This document shows, piece by piece, positions 1 to 11,026 of a stretch of 64,000 bases of DNA. The stretch spans positions 1,721,634 through 1,785,633 of the forward strand of contig BCHU01000001.1 of assembly GCA_001599715.1 (NCBI GenBank), given 5' to 3'. The position numbers and the translations under genes were made by a program. The notes under the pieces were generated by a model. It was not told the origin of the DNA. It saw nothing but the letters and a program-made list of their open reading frames with translations, and ran no database searches. This stretch comes from Phaeotremella fagi. Its lineage: Eukaryota; Basidiomycota; Tremellomycetes; Tremellales; Phaeotremellaceae. Position 1 is the stretch's first letter. Every line of letters starts with the position of its first letter.

Positions 1-939
1 ACTATCTTCAGCAGCGACGATTTCCATGATTTTACGATGTAAAGGTGGGAGGTTGACATAAGCCGATTCCATGTTATTCGAAGTTGTAACTCCAGCGTTG
101 TAATCGTCATGTGTTGCTCCACCTCCACCATCACCCTACAATTTCCCTAGTATCAGTCCACTGGTTTGTGGTAGTAATTGGTTTGAACTTACATTTCCAC
201 CATTTGGATTTTTGTAAGATAAAGAAACGTAGAGTGCTTTTAAGAGATGATGGAATATTTCATCTGGATTTTCAATGGGTCGAATGTGGGTTGCTGAAAC
301 GTGTCGTTTCCCACCGAACGTCTTTAATGTCCCCATAATACCGACGTAGTTATCTTGTCTAGATATCTTGTCAGCTACATTGTACCCCATGGACAATAAA
401 AGCTCACTTGATTCCCTCCATTTTCCCCGCTTCGTCATCAGCTGAATCCAACCATAATCTAACATCAACATAACCAGTTCCATCTCCAATTTCGTAAGAA
501 ACGTTCGTAGCTGATTGAGATATGTTATGAACAGAACCAATGAGAAGGATCTAGAGGATTTCAATCAAATCGTTCCATCTGTACGTTGGTGTTGATAACT
601 AACCTGACCAACATCAACTCCATCAATCGTGAAATCAGAATCTGGATGGACTTGACTAGCGTTCAAAATTTGTTTAACAGTGACAGGTCGGATCGTTGCG
701 TTGCCTAGTTTTCCCTACAAATGTTTTTTCATGTCAACACCGTTGAATTTTGATTTGGAAGATGCAATGAAACTGACTTTTCGTCCTTCACCACCTGGAG
801 AACCTTGACTTCCGTATGGTGAACCTCCACCGACGAAGCCACCTCCTCCACCACCGCCGTAATATGGATTCTCTGTTAGGATGAATTGTATGTCAGTAAT
901 CATAAGCAGACAGGTCTGTAAGGTGTACTTACGACTCAT
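1..939 (-). CDS. RFA2: Replication protein A 32 kDa subunit (RPA2), 3' end cut by window
   Basis: Middle subunit of the heterotrimeric single-stranded DNA-binding complex RPA, acting in the nucleus in replication, repair and recombination. Coding exons read as 939-933, 872-778, 714-604, 550-408, 358-193 and 135-1, the last still open at the window edge. The first coding exon is only 7 nt (ATGAGTC), joined to a Gly-rich, Ser-containing N-terminus (MSQNPYYGGG...) typical of the phosphorylated tail. The OB fold follows with RPVTVKQIL, DSDFTIDGVDVGQ, DGTGYVDVRLWLD and GTLKTFGGKRHVSATHIRP, all close to the RPA2 family. The partial last exon has the linker and the start of the winged-helix region (AYVNLPPLHRKIMEIV). 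Family assignment is very secure; exon edges follow GT-AG sites with consistent phase. Confidence 0.95.
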
Positions 940-1467
940 GATTGATAAATTAGATTATTTAATGTTGTTGAATAAGTAAGAAGAATGTCGAATTTGTATC
1001 TTTAAATCTGGCTCAGATGGACATTAATATTATTGATTTTGGTTATCGCGTCGCGTCGAAAAGTCACGTGGTGGTTGACTGGACTGTACAAGCTTAAGTT
1101 ATATTTTCAAATCTAGCTGGGCACTCATATGCCTATATATCTATCTTTATTGAGATCTAGTAATGGTAAATGCAGCCTGTAATAAGTAAATTGAAGAGCA
1201 ATCCAGGAGCGATGAAAGAATGAGAAACTCCATGTATTGAAACTGGAACCCAACAATAATAGTCCATGCCACTTATATGAGCCACTTGTCGATGCATCGT
1301 TTAACATTGTATTTGCATTTGTCATGAAAGGACGTGAATCTCTACAGCTTCGTACAGCTTTGAAAACCTTTTAAATATTGGGTATATGAGAATTTTGAGA
1401 AAGGTAGAAAAAGAAAAATGAGAAAAGAAGACATGCACTCGTTACCCCTTCTACAAAAACAACTTGA
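940..1467. other. Intergenic: RPA2 promoter and NHX1 3' region
   Basis: Apart from the elements at 1046-1070 I see no conserved coding signal. The short open frames here have no recognisable protein character. It separates two same-strand genes and should hold the RPA2 promoter and the exchanger's 3' UTR. Confidence 0.5.
1046..1070. promoter_or_regulatory. MCB-like and E-box-like elements upstream of RPA2
   Basis: About 110 nt upstream of the RPA2 start, a TCGCGTCGCGTCGA stretch (1046-1059) gives two overlapping ACGCGA cores on the RPA2 sense strand, resembling the MluI cell-cycle box of fungal G1/S genes. A CACGTG lies at 1065-1070. RPA genes are classic G1/S targets in yeasts, so cell-cycle control is a reasonable inference, but no binding data are visible here. 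Confidence 0.4.
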
Positions 1468-4006
1468 TCATCTTGGTAAACTTGAACTCGTTCTTTCTAA
1501 TCCAGGCATCCCTCGACCTAATGCCGCACGTCCTGCTTCATTGATGATCGGTGAATTGCTACCTGACACACCTCTATCTGCTTCTCCAGGTGAATCTGCT
1601 CCTCTAGAGAAGAAGAAATCGGATACAGAACCACTAAAGGTAAGAGATATCAATTTTCCGTTACCCCATTCAGTAAAGCTTCTGAAACCTACCTGAAATT
1701 TCTGGATACTTTAACTTTCCCATTCTCAGATTCACCATCAGCGACATAATCGTCATTATCGTTTCTCGCCAAATCGAAACTAGCGCCCAATCTCGGTGAT
1801 CCAGGACCCGAGTCACCACCACCAGAATAGACGCTAGCTTTTCTTGCTTTCTTCGCTTGATGTCGTCGAGCAGTTACTGAATTACTGAAAAGCGGTAACA
1901 GATATCGTTCATCAAGTGCCTGAAACCATTTACCGTCTCTGAAGACCATTCCTGCGTTTGGTCCAGTACCTTCTTCACCGGCTGATGCTGGTTCACCTTC
2001 GAAATCTAGACCTTCAGGTCGAGCTGATGGTAGAACTTCACCATCGTCTGATTCGTCCGAGTTTGAAGAGAATCCTGACCTCGACGCTGGTCCTTTACCA
2101 ATCGATGCTCTAGGTAGAGCTGTTGCACCACTTCTTCCATATGGTGATCCAATAGGTGAGGCTAATCCCATCTCGTCCCCTTCTTCAACGTAAACTCCCC
2201 GACCGTTTTGTCCAGCGAATCTTCGGCTCCCAGGTCCGATCTGTAATGCCAAATCACCATGGTGATTGCCCCATCCTTCCTCATCGGAACTAGCATCTTC
2301 ATCTTCCACTCCAACACGGATACCCAGAACTTCTAGCATTCGAGCGGTAGTCCCTCCAAAGACAATCACCGTCAATACCACGACAACCAAGATTGTAGTT
2401 CGAAGAGCATCGGCGTTGTCTCCAGTGATACCAGCTGCCAAAGCGACACCGACGGCTCCACGTAGTCCAGCCCAGAACAACATCATTTGGTAAGAATGAG
2501 GAAGCTCTTCATGTCGTTGGCCACGAGTGTGATAGACCCAATTGATGAGTTCTGATAGAGGGAAAACTGCAGCGTAACGTGAGGCCATAACAGCAATCTA
2601 TGCATGATCAGCAAAGCAAGATCTGATCATCTAAGTTTACTCACAGCAGTGACAAGAATGAATAGAGGCTTGAAAACCTGAACATCTTGAGTGAACAAAT
2701 TAAGACCAAGGTAAATGAAGATGAAATTCTCAGACAGTTGAGCAAGAACAGCAAACATGTATTTCGTTGTCCTCTGCGTTCTTCTCGACATGGTATGATA
2801 AGCGTAATGTTTGAGTGTGATACCGCAGAAAAGAAGGGAAACGATACCTAGATTATGTTAGATTCAGGTTTCTCTCAGCAACAAAAACAATGAACGTACC
2901 ACTCATACTGATACCATTGGAGAAGAAATAACTAGTATAAGCTACAAGTGCAACGATACAACTCTCGATATGAGGATAGCTAGCCAGATTTGAATGTTTC
3001 AATCCAAGAGAACACGATAGACCGAAAGCGACACCCAGAGCCATTGAGATGATGAAGCTGAACAAGAAAATTCCTATACCGTGAAAGAGGGATGAGAGGT
3101 AAATGTCTTCACCGTGGAAACGGGATAGAGTCCTGGACAAGTTAGATTAAATTTTCACCCACTTGAACGAATGTTTACTTACTCGTACATGACGATGGAG
3201 ACAGCGTCGTTCAAAATACTTTCACCAAAAATTACACTGTACAGTTTAGGATCTACTTTATACGTGTTGAATATAGCCAGAATGGTAACTGGATCTGTAG
3301 CTGATAGAGTCGAACCAAATATTAAACATTCCAACAGTGTGAATTTGAGACCTTCTAAACCAAGGAATGACCAGATGTAGACCAAAACCCTACGACAGCA
3401 TTATCAGCTTATGTTTCTATCCATATTGGTCATTTTGAAATCCACTAACCCTAATCCAACAGCTGATATAAAAGTACCCAGGAAAGCAAATGTCAAAATA
3501 ACACCGAAATTACGGAAAAAGTTCTCTTGTTTGAGTTCATAGCCTGAATTGAGAATGATTGGGGGTAGAAGTAAATTGAAGAAGAGAGTGTGTTTGAAAG
3601 ACTATATGGTATCCAGTAGGTATGAGTGATTAGCTTTAGACGAGATGGCATTGCATGGAAGAGCGAAGACGTACAAGCATTTCACGAATGAGATGTCCAG
3701 GTGATAAACGAATAATCAATCCTACCACCATCCCAGCAAATATAGAAACGACAGTTTCGTGAACCGCTCTAATTCTTTTGATCTGTAGATAGTAACTCGT
3801 TATCAAAGCTCCAATGAGAAGCACACAGAGGATACAGAGACCCCATCTATCGATTGTCAGCGATATATCCATTGAAATCGTGAAACCACGTAGACGTGGA
3901 AGCAATCTTGAGATATTGGGAAGTTCACTTACGAAGCGTAGAATTCTTCATCTTCTGGTGAAGCAGTCTCTCCTGTTGGAGGAGTCACTACCGGGATTGA
4001 TGACAT
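1468..4006 (-). CDS. NHX1: Endosomal/vacuolar Na+/H+ exchanger (NHE6/Nhx1 type)
   Basis: Multi-pass CPA1 cation/proton antiporter; fungal Nhx1 exchanges cytosolic Na+ or K+ for H+ in late endosomes and vacuoles. It starts at 4006 ([10 protein letters not shown]..., first coding exon 4006-3933, second from 3846), and about seven more exons lead to a stop at 1468. Hallmarks in order are [14 protein letters not shown], the amiloride-type segment [34 protein letters not shown], the transport-site motif [16 protein letters not shown], and [16 protein letters not shown] long acidic and Ser-rich cytosolic tail follows ([14 protein letters not shown] onward). The final exon, joined across an intron near 1693-1650, ends SSSLPR. 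It is divergent from the tubulin cofactor gene. A plasma-membrane NHE is less likely given closeness to the NHE6/7 motif set. Confidence 0.93.
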
Positions 4007-4360
4007 GATTGATGAGATGAGAGATTGAAAGAATGTCTACAAGACTGCGCCCTCAGTAGTGAGAGGGTTTGATGGATGAGAATTGGGTTGGATGAGGTGA
4101 ATGCTGTTATTCTATGCAGTTTTTGTTGATTGCTGTATCTATCTCTTGTGCACAGAGATCAACTCTGTTGATGCTACACGTTGAGGTATAAGATTGAGAT
4201 AGGTGAAGATCAGAATATATAGATGGAAGAAAGTTCAAATCAAGAGTGATTGGATTGTGGATTGCCCTGAAACCGAAAGTGAGAGAGGTGGTCACCCAAA
4301 GATATCTAGATTCGAATACATTTCAATTTCTCACTTCTCACCTTACATGTAAATCCTCAA
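4007..4360. other. Divergent promoter region, NHX1 / tubulin cofactor E
   Basis: A 354-nt spacer between two gene starts pointing outward. I see no coding signal. It must hold both promoters; I could not pick out a convincing named element. Confidence 0.5.
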
Positions 4361-6340
4361 ATGAAAGTAGATAAAAGATATCTACATCCCAAAACAGATT
4401 TACCATTAACACTAAAATACATAGGACCTCTACCACCTCAATCGACCAATTATCTAGATTCAACATCTATCCCTCCTTCAGCAGGTACTCAAATATGGTT
4501 AGGAGTAGAATACGACGATGAAACCAAAGGTCGTCATTCAGGAGTCTACGAGGGTATTCAAGTCTTCAAAACCAAACAAGAAGGTTCTGGATCTTTCATC
4601 AAACTTTCAAAACAAGCTTTGAAAGATGGGAAAACATTCGTTCAAGCAATCGAAGATAGATATGGTCAATTGACTGATTCAACTGATCAAGACAAGGGTG
4701 TTAAAGCCGATCTGGTGGAGAATGTAGTGTTAGGATCGTCTGGTTCCGCTATAGTTGTTGAAGCTCCTGGATTGGATGGTGTTCGACAGAGAATAGGGCG
4801 ATTGGAGCGACTAAGAGATGTTGGTCTAGATAGGGAATGGATTTTTGGTGTTGGCGGTTCGGAGAATATAAGGGAGATCATCAGTAGTAGATTAGCTGGT
4901 ATGTGGAAACCCTGGTGGCTTCTACGCGTTTATTGATTTCATCAATCTTCTAGGTGTTAGAATGCTGGATATGTCAAGGAATCTTTTGAGTTCATGGGAT
5001 GATGTCGGTGATATCGTTGGTTCATTACCAGGACTGCGGACTTTGGTAATAAAGTAAGTGTCACTAGAGATGTCACTGATATCCTTCAGTCACTCTCGTA
5101 TCCCATGTACTCTATTCACTTCAAGTCTACAAACCCAATTCCGTTCGATCAAAGAACTTCATCTAGGCAATTCTCTTCTTCAGCTGGAAGATGTGAGTCA
5201 TATTCCTCTGACCCAATCATCCCAGTCGCTCACCACCGTATTAGTACTATCTAATCTCCTCTCTTATGCCAAATCTGGAAACACTTTACATCAACGATAA
5301 CCCAACGATTTCCTTTTCTGGTTTATCGTCTACCATCAAGGATTTATATCCTTTCCTTACAACACTCAGTTTAGACAGTTGTGGTTTGAATTCATGGGAC
5401 GATATCGCGAGAGAACTAGCTCGTTTGCCAAAGTGAGTGCTCGATCTTCGATGGCCAACTTATACTAAATTGATCCTCGTCAGATTGTCTACTTTGAATC
5501 TTTCGTCAAACGGAATTTCGACCATTCCTAAACTAACGGTAGAAACTACGACCATTTTTACCTCTTTGTCATATTTGATATTACAGTCAACTCCATTAGG
5601 CCGTTGGGATGATATCGACAATCTAAATAGGTGGACTGGGAATAACCTCCGACAACTGCGATTTAACTTGGATGACAAAAATGAATTTCAAGATTCGGAA
5701 GGGAAGTCAACTTCACCCTCTGCCAACCCAACATCGCACACCAACAGCATATTAGAAACGCCAAAACAGCACCATCGTATGATCTTGATTGCCAAATTGC
5801 CATCTTTGACTCAGCTCAACTCCGTTCCCGTCAGTACGACTGAACGACGTGATTCAGAATTATTTTATATTTCATACGTCTCAAAGCTTGTGTCAATCAC
5901 GAATAATAGTGGCGAAACAGAAAATTGGGGACGATATGAGGATCTGTGTCAGATCTACGGTAGACCTGATAATCTTGGGGTTCCAATCTCCAAATCATTG
6001 TTAAGATCTAATATGATCAGTGAGTATATTACACCACCGACTCGATCAAAAGCTGACAATACAAGCCATCAATCTCCTGATCAAAAACAATCCTTCAAAA
6101 CAACTCCAGATCCTACCCAAAGCTCCGATCAACCTCCTTCGCAAAAAAGTCCAACGTCTCCTAAATCTGAAACCAACCGACGAGGTCCAATTATGGTTAG
6201 TTCGAGAAACGGACCAAGATCAAGATCTGGATGGATGGGGGAAATTCGAGAAAGCTGATCAGATTTCTGAGACATCAGGAAATGATGTGGGATGGTGGAT
6301 TAGTGATGGTGATGTAATTGGAGTCCAATGCTTAGGGTAG
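4361..6340 (+). CDS. PAC2: Tubulin-specific chaperone E (CAP-Gly, LRR, ubiquitin-like)
   Basis: Tubulin folding cofactor E, which with the other cofactors assembles and disassembles alpha/beta-tubulin dimers in the cytosol. Six exons keep frame: 4361-4898, 4954-5053, 5126-5192, 5245-5432, 5484-6019 and 6066-6340, giving 567 residues, near the usual 520-570. The N-terminal CAP-Gly domain shows GTQIWLGVEYDDETKGRHSG; the middle has leucine-rich repeats (VRMLDMSRNLLSSWDDV, LETLYINDNP, LSTLNLSSNGIST). The C-terminal ubiquitin-like domain (INLLIKNNPSKQLQILPKAP...) is only in frame after removing the 6020-6065 intron. A long polar insert (about residues 375-395) sits before the last domain. The assignment is secure; the exon 3/4 junction is the least certain. 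Confidence 0.93.
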
Positions 6341-7072
6341 AAGGGTGCTAGTGTCGAGAAAGGAGGGTGCTGGTTTTTCTGGCATAGCCTCAAATCGAGC
6401 ATTGTCCATGTGTGAAGAACTAGAATCCGAAAAAACCTCGAATTTGATGATGCGATGATTAGATTTCTCTCTGTTCACCGGATCGAGACTCCTGACACTA
6501 TTGGTCTACTCGTCAAAGTTGAACGATAGATAATTGCTCCTCGAATCCTTATTCAACATTATGGTCGAAATCAACGTAGCGATTCAATACCACAAATCGC
6601 CGTTTGGAAGTCCGAATTCTCAAAATTTCGAGGTGATTGGATTCATGCTTTCACTAGAGCTGAATCTAAAGCGGACACAAAGTGTAACAACAAGTTGAAA
6701 GACCCCGATACAAGAGTTTAATGAATTCATTTTGAGATGGTCTTCTTGGATATATCAGAAGGAGTAAGTCAAATTTTCCAGCTACGCATGTTTTCGTTGG
6801 CTGATAACTCCCATACAGGAATAGACTGGTTGGAGGGTCGAAATATCTTTCCCGTTGGTTGTCTTGGCATTGGAGGGTTGTGAGGAGAAAGATTTGTTGG
6901 GAGATGAATGTTTATACTACTATTTATGTACAGTATACGTTATATCAGATTGAATGTGCAGAATTTTGTGTTTTGACGTTTCATAGGCCAAAGGACCTTT
7001 GAATATTCCACGAAATTGATGGTATCTGTCATTCTTTCTTCCATTCAACCACGTTCAACATTTAACTTTATG
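6341..7072. other. Unassigned stretch with possible decayed or missed exons
   Basis: Beyond the tubulin cofactor stop, the frame near 6540-6721 reads a protein-like segment (SIPQIAVWKSEFSKFRGDWI) without an obvious start. A second piece before a good GTAAGT donor at about 6764 reads EFILRWSSWIYQKE, and after an ACAG acceptor near 6820 a Trp/Arg-rich piece follows. The frames do not join cleanly. It may be 3' UTR, a decayed gene, or a small gene with atypical splicing. I do not recognise a family. Confidence 0.25.
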
Positions 7073-7800
7073 ATGGATACTTTCGTCAATCCCACCACAG
7101 GAAACGAGCATGACTGGGCAGATGGATATCAAGATGCAGAAGGGGATCTGGTCATCCTCAGTAATGACAAATATGCGTTTCGAGCTGGAAGCTGGGCACT
7201 CAAAACATACAGGTACGTCGACAGTCTTGTATTAACTTCACTTTGCGGATGGCAAGTTTTGGTAGTATTGACCCATTCTTTCACAGTCCTTTCTTCAAGA
7301 ACATTTTCGAAACTTGCAACAGAAGCGAAACGATTGTTCTCGATTACGATTCAGAAACCATCGATATCTTTTTGTCAACCTTGAACGGTTCTTCAGATCT
7401 TTTTGTCGCCGAAGTAGAATGGATTTCAATTAAATCGGCTTTAAACATGTGTCAAGTCTATGAATCACCCCTGCTAGCTCGACAAATCATGATCAGAACT
7501 TCCTTCATCGATTTCAGTCGAAAAAATCTTTTCGATGCTTTGGTTCTCGCTCACTCGTTCGATGACAGATATACAGCTTTCCGGATCATTGTCAGTTGCG
7601 GTGTCAATACCAAAAATCGACTCAAGAAAATTGATCGATGGACATCAAAAGAAATCTCTTCATTCTCATCTAAATGGATTTGGGCTTATTCAGTTGCTGA
7701 GGTTGCTGCCGAAGCCACTGATTGCGGAGTTGAGGACGAGGAAGCCAGATTTTGGAGAGAACTGGCTAGCCTTTTCTTGACGAAACTCGAGAGTGTGTGA
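7073..7800 (+). CDS. BTB-like protein, paralogue A of the 7-13.5 kb array
   Basis: Predicted BTB/POZ-like protein of a lineage-expanded fungal family. Exons 7073-7212 and 7287-7800 give 217 residues starting MDTFVNPTTG; an upstream in-frame ATG at 7016 would add 19 residues, but the paralogues start at the equivalent of 7073. The first exon carries the BTB beta-strand motif EGDLVILSNDKYAFRAGSW; the intron falls in phase 2 between AG and T of a Ser codon, followed by PFFKNIFE, as in the other copies. The C-terminus (KWIWAYSVAEVAAEA...FWRELASLFLTKL) matches the family's W-x-WA helix. An alternative end would use a GTGAGT donor at 7799 and a downstream acceptor, as paralogue D does. Role unknown; BTB folds usually mediate protein interaction or Cullin-3 recruitment. 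Confidence 0.75.
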
Positions 7801-8111
7801 GTCATCCCCTTAATTGTCCAGTTCCGCAACGTGAATGCTGACAAGATCTTAAGCGATGACTAGTAAACAACAACACCCTTTTTTCGTATTCGACACCCCT
7901 TCTGATTCCCAACGTATACCATCATCAATGCTAAAGAAACAGGTTTCGGAGATCTAGGAGGATGTTCTCTGATAGTTGGCGTATCGCATGAGAAAAATTT
8001 GATGAGAAAAAGGAAATAATGTCCCAGGAGGACAAGAGAGTTGGTGGTCATTATACATATTCTGTGCGTGGTATGAATGATACTGTAGCCACTGTCCCCC
8101 ATGATCACAAT
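7801..8111. other. Convergent intergenic region
   Basis: A short spacer between the 3' ends of BTB paralogue A and the secreted-protein gene. I see no coding signal or element that I can name. Confidence 0.5.
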
Positions 8112-8858
8112 CTAAAAAGCATCTATGATCGTAAGGATTGGTCGAACATCACTCTGGGTAGAGGGTTCGTAACCGAGATGGGTTGCACTAAGAACTTGTC
8201 TAGTATTTGTTCCTGCTACGCAAGCTAAAACATTTCCTGTCGTCGAACAACCGTTGACATAGGTCATAGCAATTCCAGAGCCAGGATACGCAGTGAAAGT
8301 GTAGGCGAGCGTTCCTTGCTGCACATTGTAGGCACTGACGAAGACTTTGAGAACATTTATCAACTCATGATCGTAACAGGAAATAGAATAAACAACTCAC
8401 CCTGAGTCCCATCAGAGAGAAGTAAATCACCCGCGTCACCTATGATGAATAAAGCTGCATTGTCGAGTGTACCTCCGGAAAACAATTGGACAGCTGTAGA
8501 TGTTGTACTAGCCTTGTTCTGTATATAAGTTCCATCTGCAGTGCTTGAAGTCCCAGAAATCAAAAGAATGAAGGTTTGTCCGTTCCCTGGCGAGCTGGAG
8601 AAAAGGAGAAAATCAGTACAGGTAGAAACGGAAACAGCTTTGTTGGTTAGAGTTAACTTACACTGGACCTGTTCCGGAGATTGTTGCTCTTTTAGCTGAT
8701 CTTGAATTTGACATTCGACCGACGATTTGATAACGGTTAGTTTGTCGTTTTTGGATACTGGCTTGAACTGATTTAGCGTCATCCAGAGTCGGCTTTGCTT
8801 CCACCAGTAGACTCAACAACGAGAGAATTGGGAGTAAAAGATTTATGAACAGAACCAT
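8112..8858 (-). CDS. Small secreted protein, unrecognised family
   Basis: Three exons (8858-8662, 8594-8401, 8344-8112) give 207 residues. The N-terminus is a clear signal peptide (MVLFINLLLPILSLLSLLVEA) followed by a region with a Lys-Arg pair (QKRQTN) that could be a Kex2-type processing site. The remainder is Ser/Thr/Gly-rich and mostly beta-like (FILLISGTSSTADGTYI, YPGSGIAMTYVNGC), with only two cysteines in the last third, possibly one disulfide. There is no C-terminal hydrophobic tail, so it is probably soluble and secreted or wall-associated. I do not recognise the family. It lies inside the BTB array, an accessory setting. Confidence 0.7.
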
Positions 8859-9029
8859 TCTTGATGAAAATTTGATTGAAGAGAAGTGAGATATAGAAGA
8901 AGATAGGTTGCATGTTGAACCCTTGTTTACTTATAACATAATCTGAATGCTAGCTACTAGGTCCCTTAACTTACAGCAACAATCTCTGGTTGGATCTTTT
9001 GTTGATCCAACTCAGGAACTGGAAGTTGG

Positions 9030-9511
9030 ATGGATGCTAAGACTTTGAATTCCGGTTATGACGAAGATCGACTGCCACAAGCCACAAATCCTAACCTATG
9101 GAATGTATTAGGGACAGGCAAGCTTAATGAAAATGCCTTTGCATGGGAATCGGGTCAAGTTGAGCAAGCAGATCAGGGATTGACCCTGTAAGCACCTTAA
9201 AATAACAAACATTCTAAATGCTGCTTCCTCCATTGAAACAGCTTTCGAGCAAGGTTTTCAACCGGTGTAACAATCGTTACGTATTAGAAAGTGTATTTGA
9301 CAACTTGTTTGTTAGTCTGACTTTATCAATGCACTTGTCGTCAAAAGTAGCATTGTCAATATCGACCCATCACCCATCTGAGTCCCGTTCAATCAAATGG
9401 ATTCGGAATGATCACCTGAAAGATCTTGAGAATTACGGACAAACATTATTCGGATGCGGTGATGGTTGGATAGCTGTGAAACCAGGTGCCGTCGCTCAAC
9501 CTCTCGCGTAA
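9030..9511 (+). CDS. Small hypothetical protein (113 aa)
   Basis: Proposed exons 9030-9187, 9242-9264 (23 nt) and 9351-9511 keep one frame and give 113 residues starting MDAKTLNSGYDEDRLPQ. The last exon has the strongest protein character (SIKWIRNDHLKDLENYGQ, LFGCGDGWIAVKPGAV). Donors and acceptors are canonical, although the second intron (86 nt) is longer than most here. No signal peptide or membrane segment is seen. I do not recognise the family. The internal micro-exon makes the model moderately uncertain; without it the last exon would lack a good start. Confidence 0.5.
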
Positions 9512-9858
9512 ATTTCACACTATGAGTCTGAGTAGCGATATGATTCTAGCAATCGTTCTTGACATGCATCAGTACGTTGTTCGACACCTTTCTCATCTCG
9601 TATGTCTTATTCATGATAATGATATTGTGTCCGATGCAAAAGCTGACGTGAGATCTTAAACTTTGTGTTCTTGTGGCGGACAGGAAAGCGACGTTACTGT
9701 ACACAGATTCTACACACATTTCCAGACAATATATGAGCTACAACACTGTGGGAATCAATCTTTCATCGGTAAACCCCCTACTTCACATGGTATACAGATA
9801 CCTCGTCAAAACGACTAAGAAATTGAACACTACATCAACCTAAAATATTGATCATGTT
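9512..9858. other. Convergent intergenic region
   Basis: About 350 nt between the small hypothetical gene and the 3' end of BTB paralogue B. I see no gene; it is AT-rich with no clear element. Confidence 0.5.
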
Positions 9859-10624
9859 TTAGCACTTGATGCAGGATTTGAGAAGATGACACTGACCACG
9901 TCTAAGTTTCTCAGCGAAAAGGGGGACTAGTTTATCCCAATACTCTCGAGTACCAATGGAATCTCGTTCATCTTTCAAACTCAAGTCCATCTGGGAAGTA
10001 GCAGCCATAAACGCCCAAACCCATTCAGGACGAAGTTTAGAAGCAATCTCTCTTCCCCATTCCCCTTTTCCGACGATATGACGGGGATGTAAGATGTTCG
10101 GACGTTCTTGATCACCATGACCCCAGTGAGCGACTCTAAAAAGTTGAATGGCCGAACCGATGTCTTCGAATGTACTGCATAACGTGAAAACGTCAAGGAA
10201 ATGGGTCCATGGTGTGTTGATAGCTTGATAGCGTCTAAGAATGCTTCTACCAACATCCCATGCTTGATATTTCTCGCACATTTCCATTGCTTGAGCGAAA
10301 GCTTTGTATTGAACTGGATCTTGAGCGTAAATCGTGCCACCTCGACCAGATATTCCATCTGCGAACATCAAAACGGGATAGTGTGGGTAATCGAACTTGA
10401 ATTCGGATGTTTCTGAACACAAAGAACGAAGACGAATGATGGGGCTAAGAAAGGTGTGGTAAGTAGTGAGAACTGATTAAAACTTACCTAGCTGCCATCA
10501 AACGTATGGCGTCAACCAGAAATGCTTGACCGTCGTTACTGAGAAGAACGAAGTCGCCGCTTTTATCAAACCACTCATTGTAAGTGAATGAAGACCCATT
10601 TGCGGAAACATATTGCTCAGACAT
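9859..10624 (-). CDS. BTB-like protein, paralogue B
   Basis: Second BTB-like copy. Exon 1 is 10624-10488 (MSEQYVSANGSSF..., GDFVLLSNDGQAFLVDAI) and exon 2 starts at 10444, with the same phase-2 intron inside a Ser codon before PIIRLRS. The middle (AMEMCEKYQAWDVGRSILRR, FEDIGSAIQLFR, LHPRHIVGKGEWG) is nearly superimposable on paralogue D. The C-terminal helix reads RPEWVWAFMAATSQMDL then EYWDKLVPLFAEKL. The stop at 9859 is by read-through; splicing a GTCAGT donor just after EKLRR would shorten the end slightly, as in paralogue D. It appears intact and is likely expressed from the promoter at 10.63-10.8 kb. Confidence 0.78.
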
Positions 10625-11026
10625 AGCTAAGAATTGTAATTTTGTATTTGTATTAAGGATCTTTTGAGTTGGGGAGTAATGTGGAAGAACGAAAAGGTAG
10701 GGAGAATCACATAATTTGCTCTTCTTGTGTTAGCCTCTTTGCTCACGTCAGCCAGATTTTGATGACAAGCTGACGCTACTCGGTAGTTTAAGACTCGCGT
10801 TGTGGACTCGCTGGCCTCGATGAAAATGAAATACTGTAAAGCCAATTTCATCAGATCATCAATGATTCATCGAGACAACTCCACCACAAACAATCAGAGT
10901 ATAAACTATCAATTCACGAAGTCTCGCTACCCGAGAGATCGCTGTCGATATCGCACTGACATTCAATCTATAGCTTGCAATCAGCTGAAGTTTCAGTCAA
11001 ATGTCCCGTCATGGACCTCACTTACC
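10625..11026. other. Intergenic between BTB paralogues B and C
   Basis: About 400 nt with several short open frames of no protein character. It should hold the promoter of paralogue B and the 3' end of paralogue C. Confidence 0.45.
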
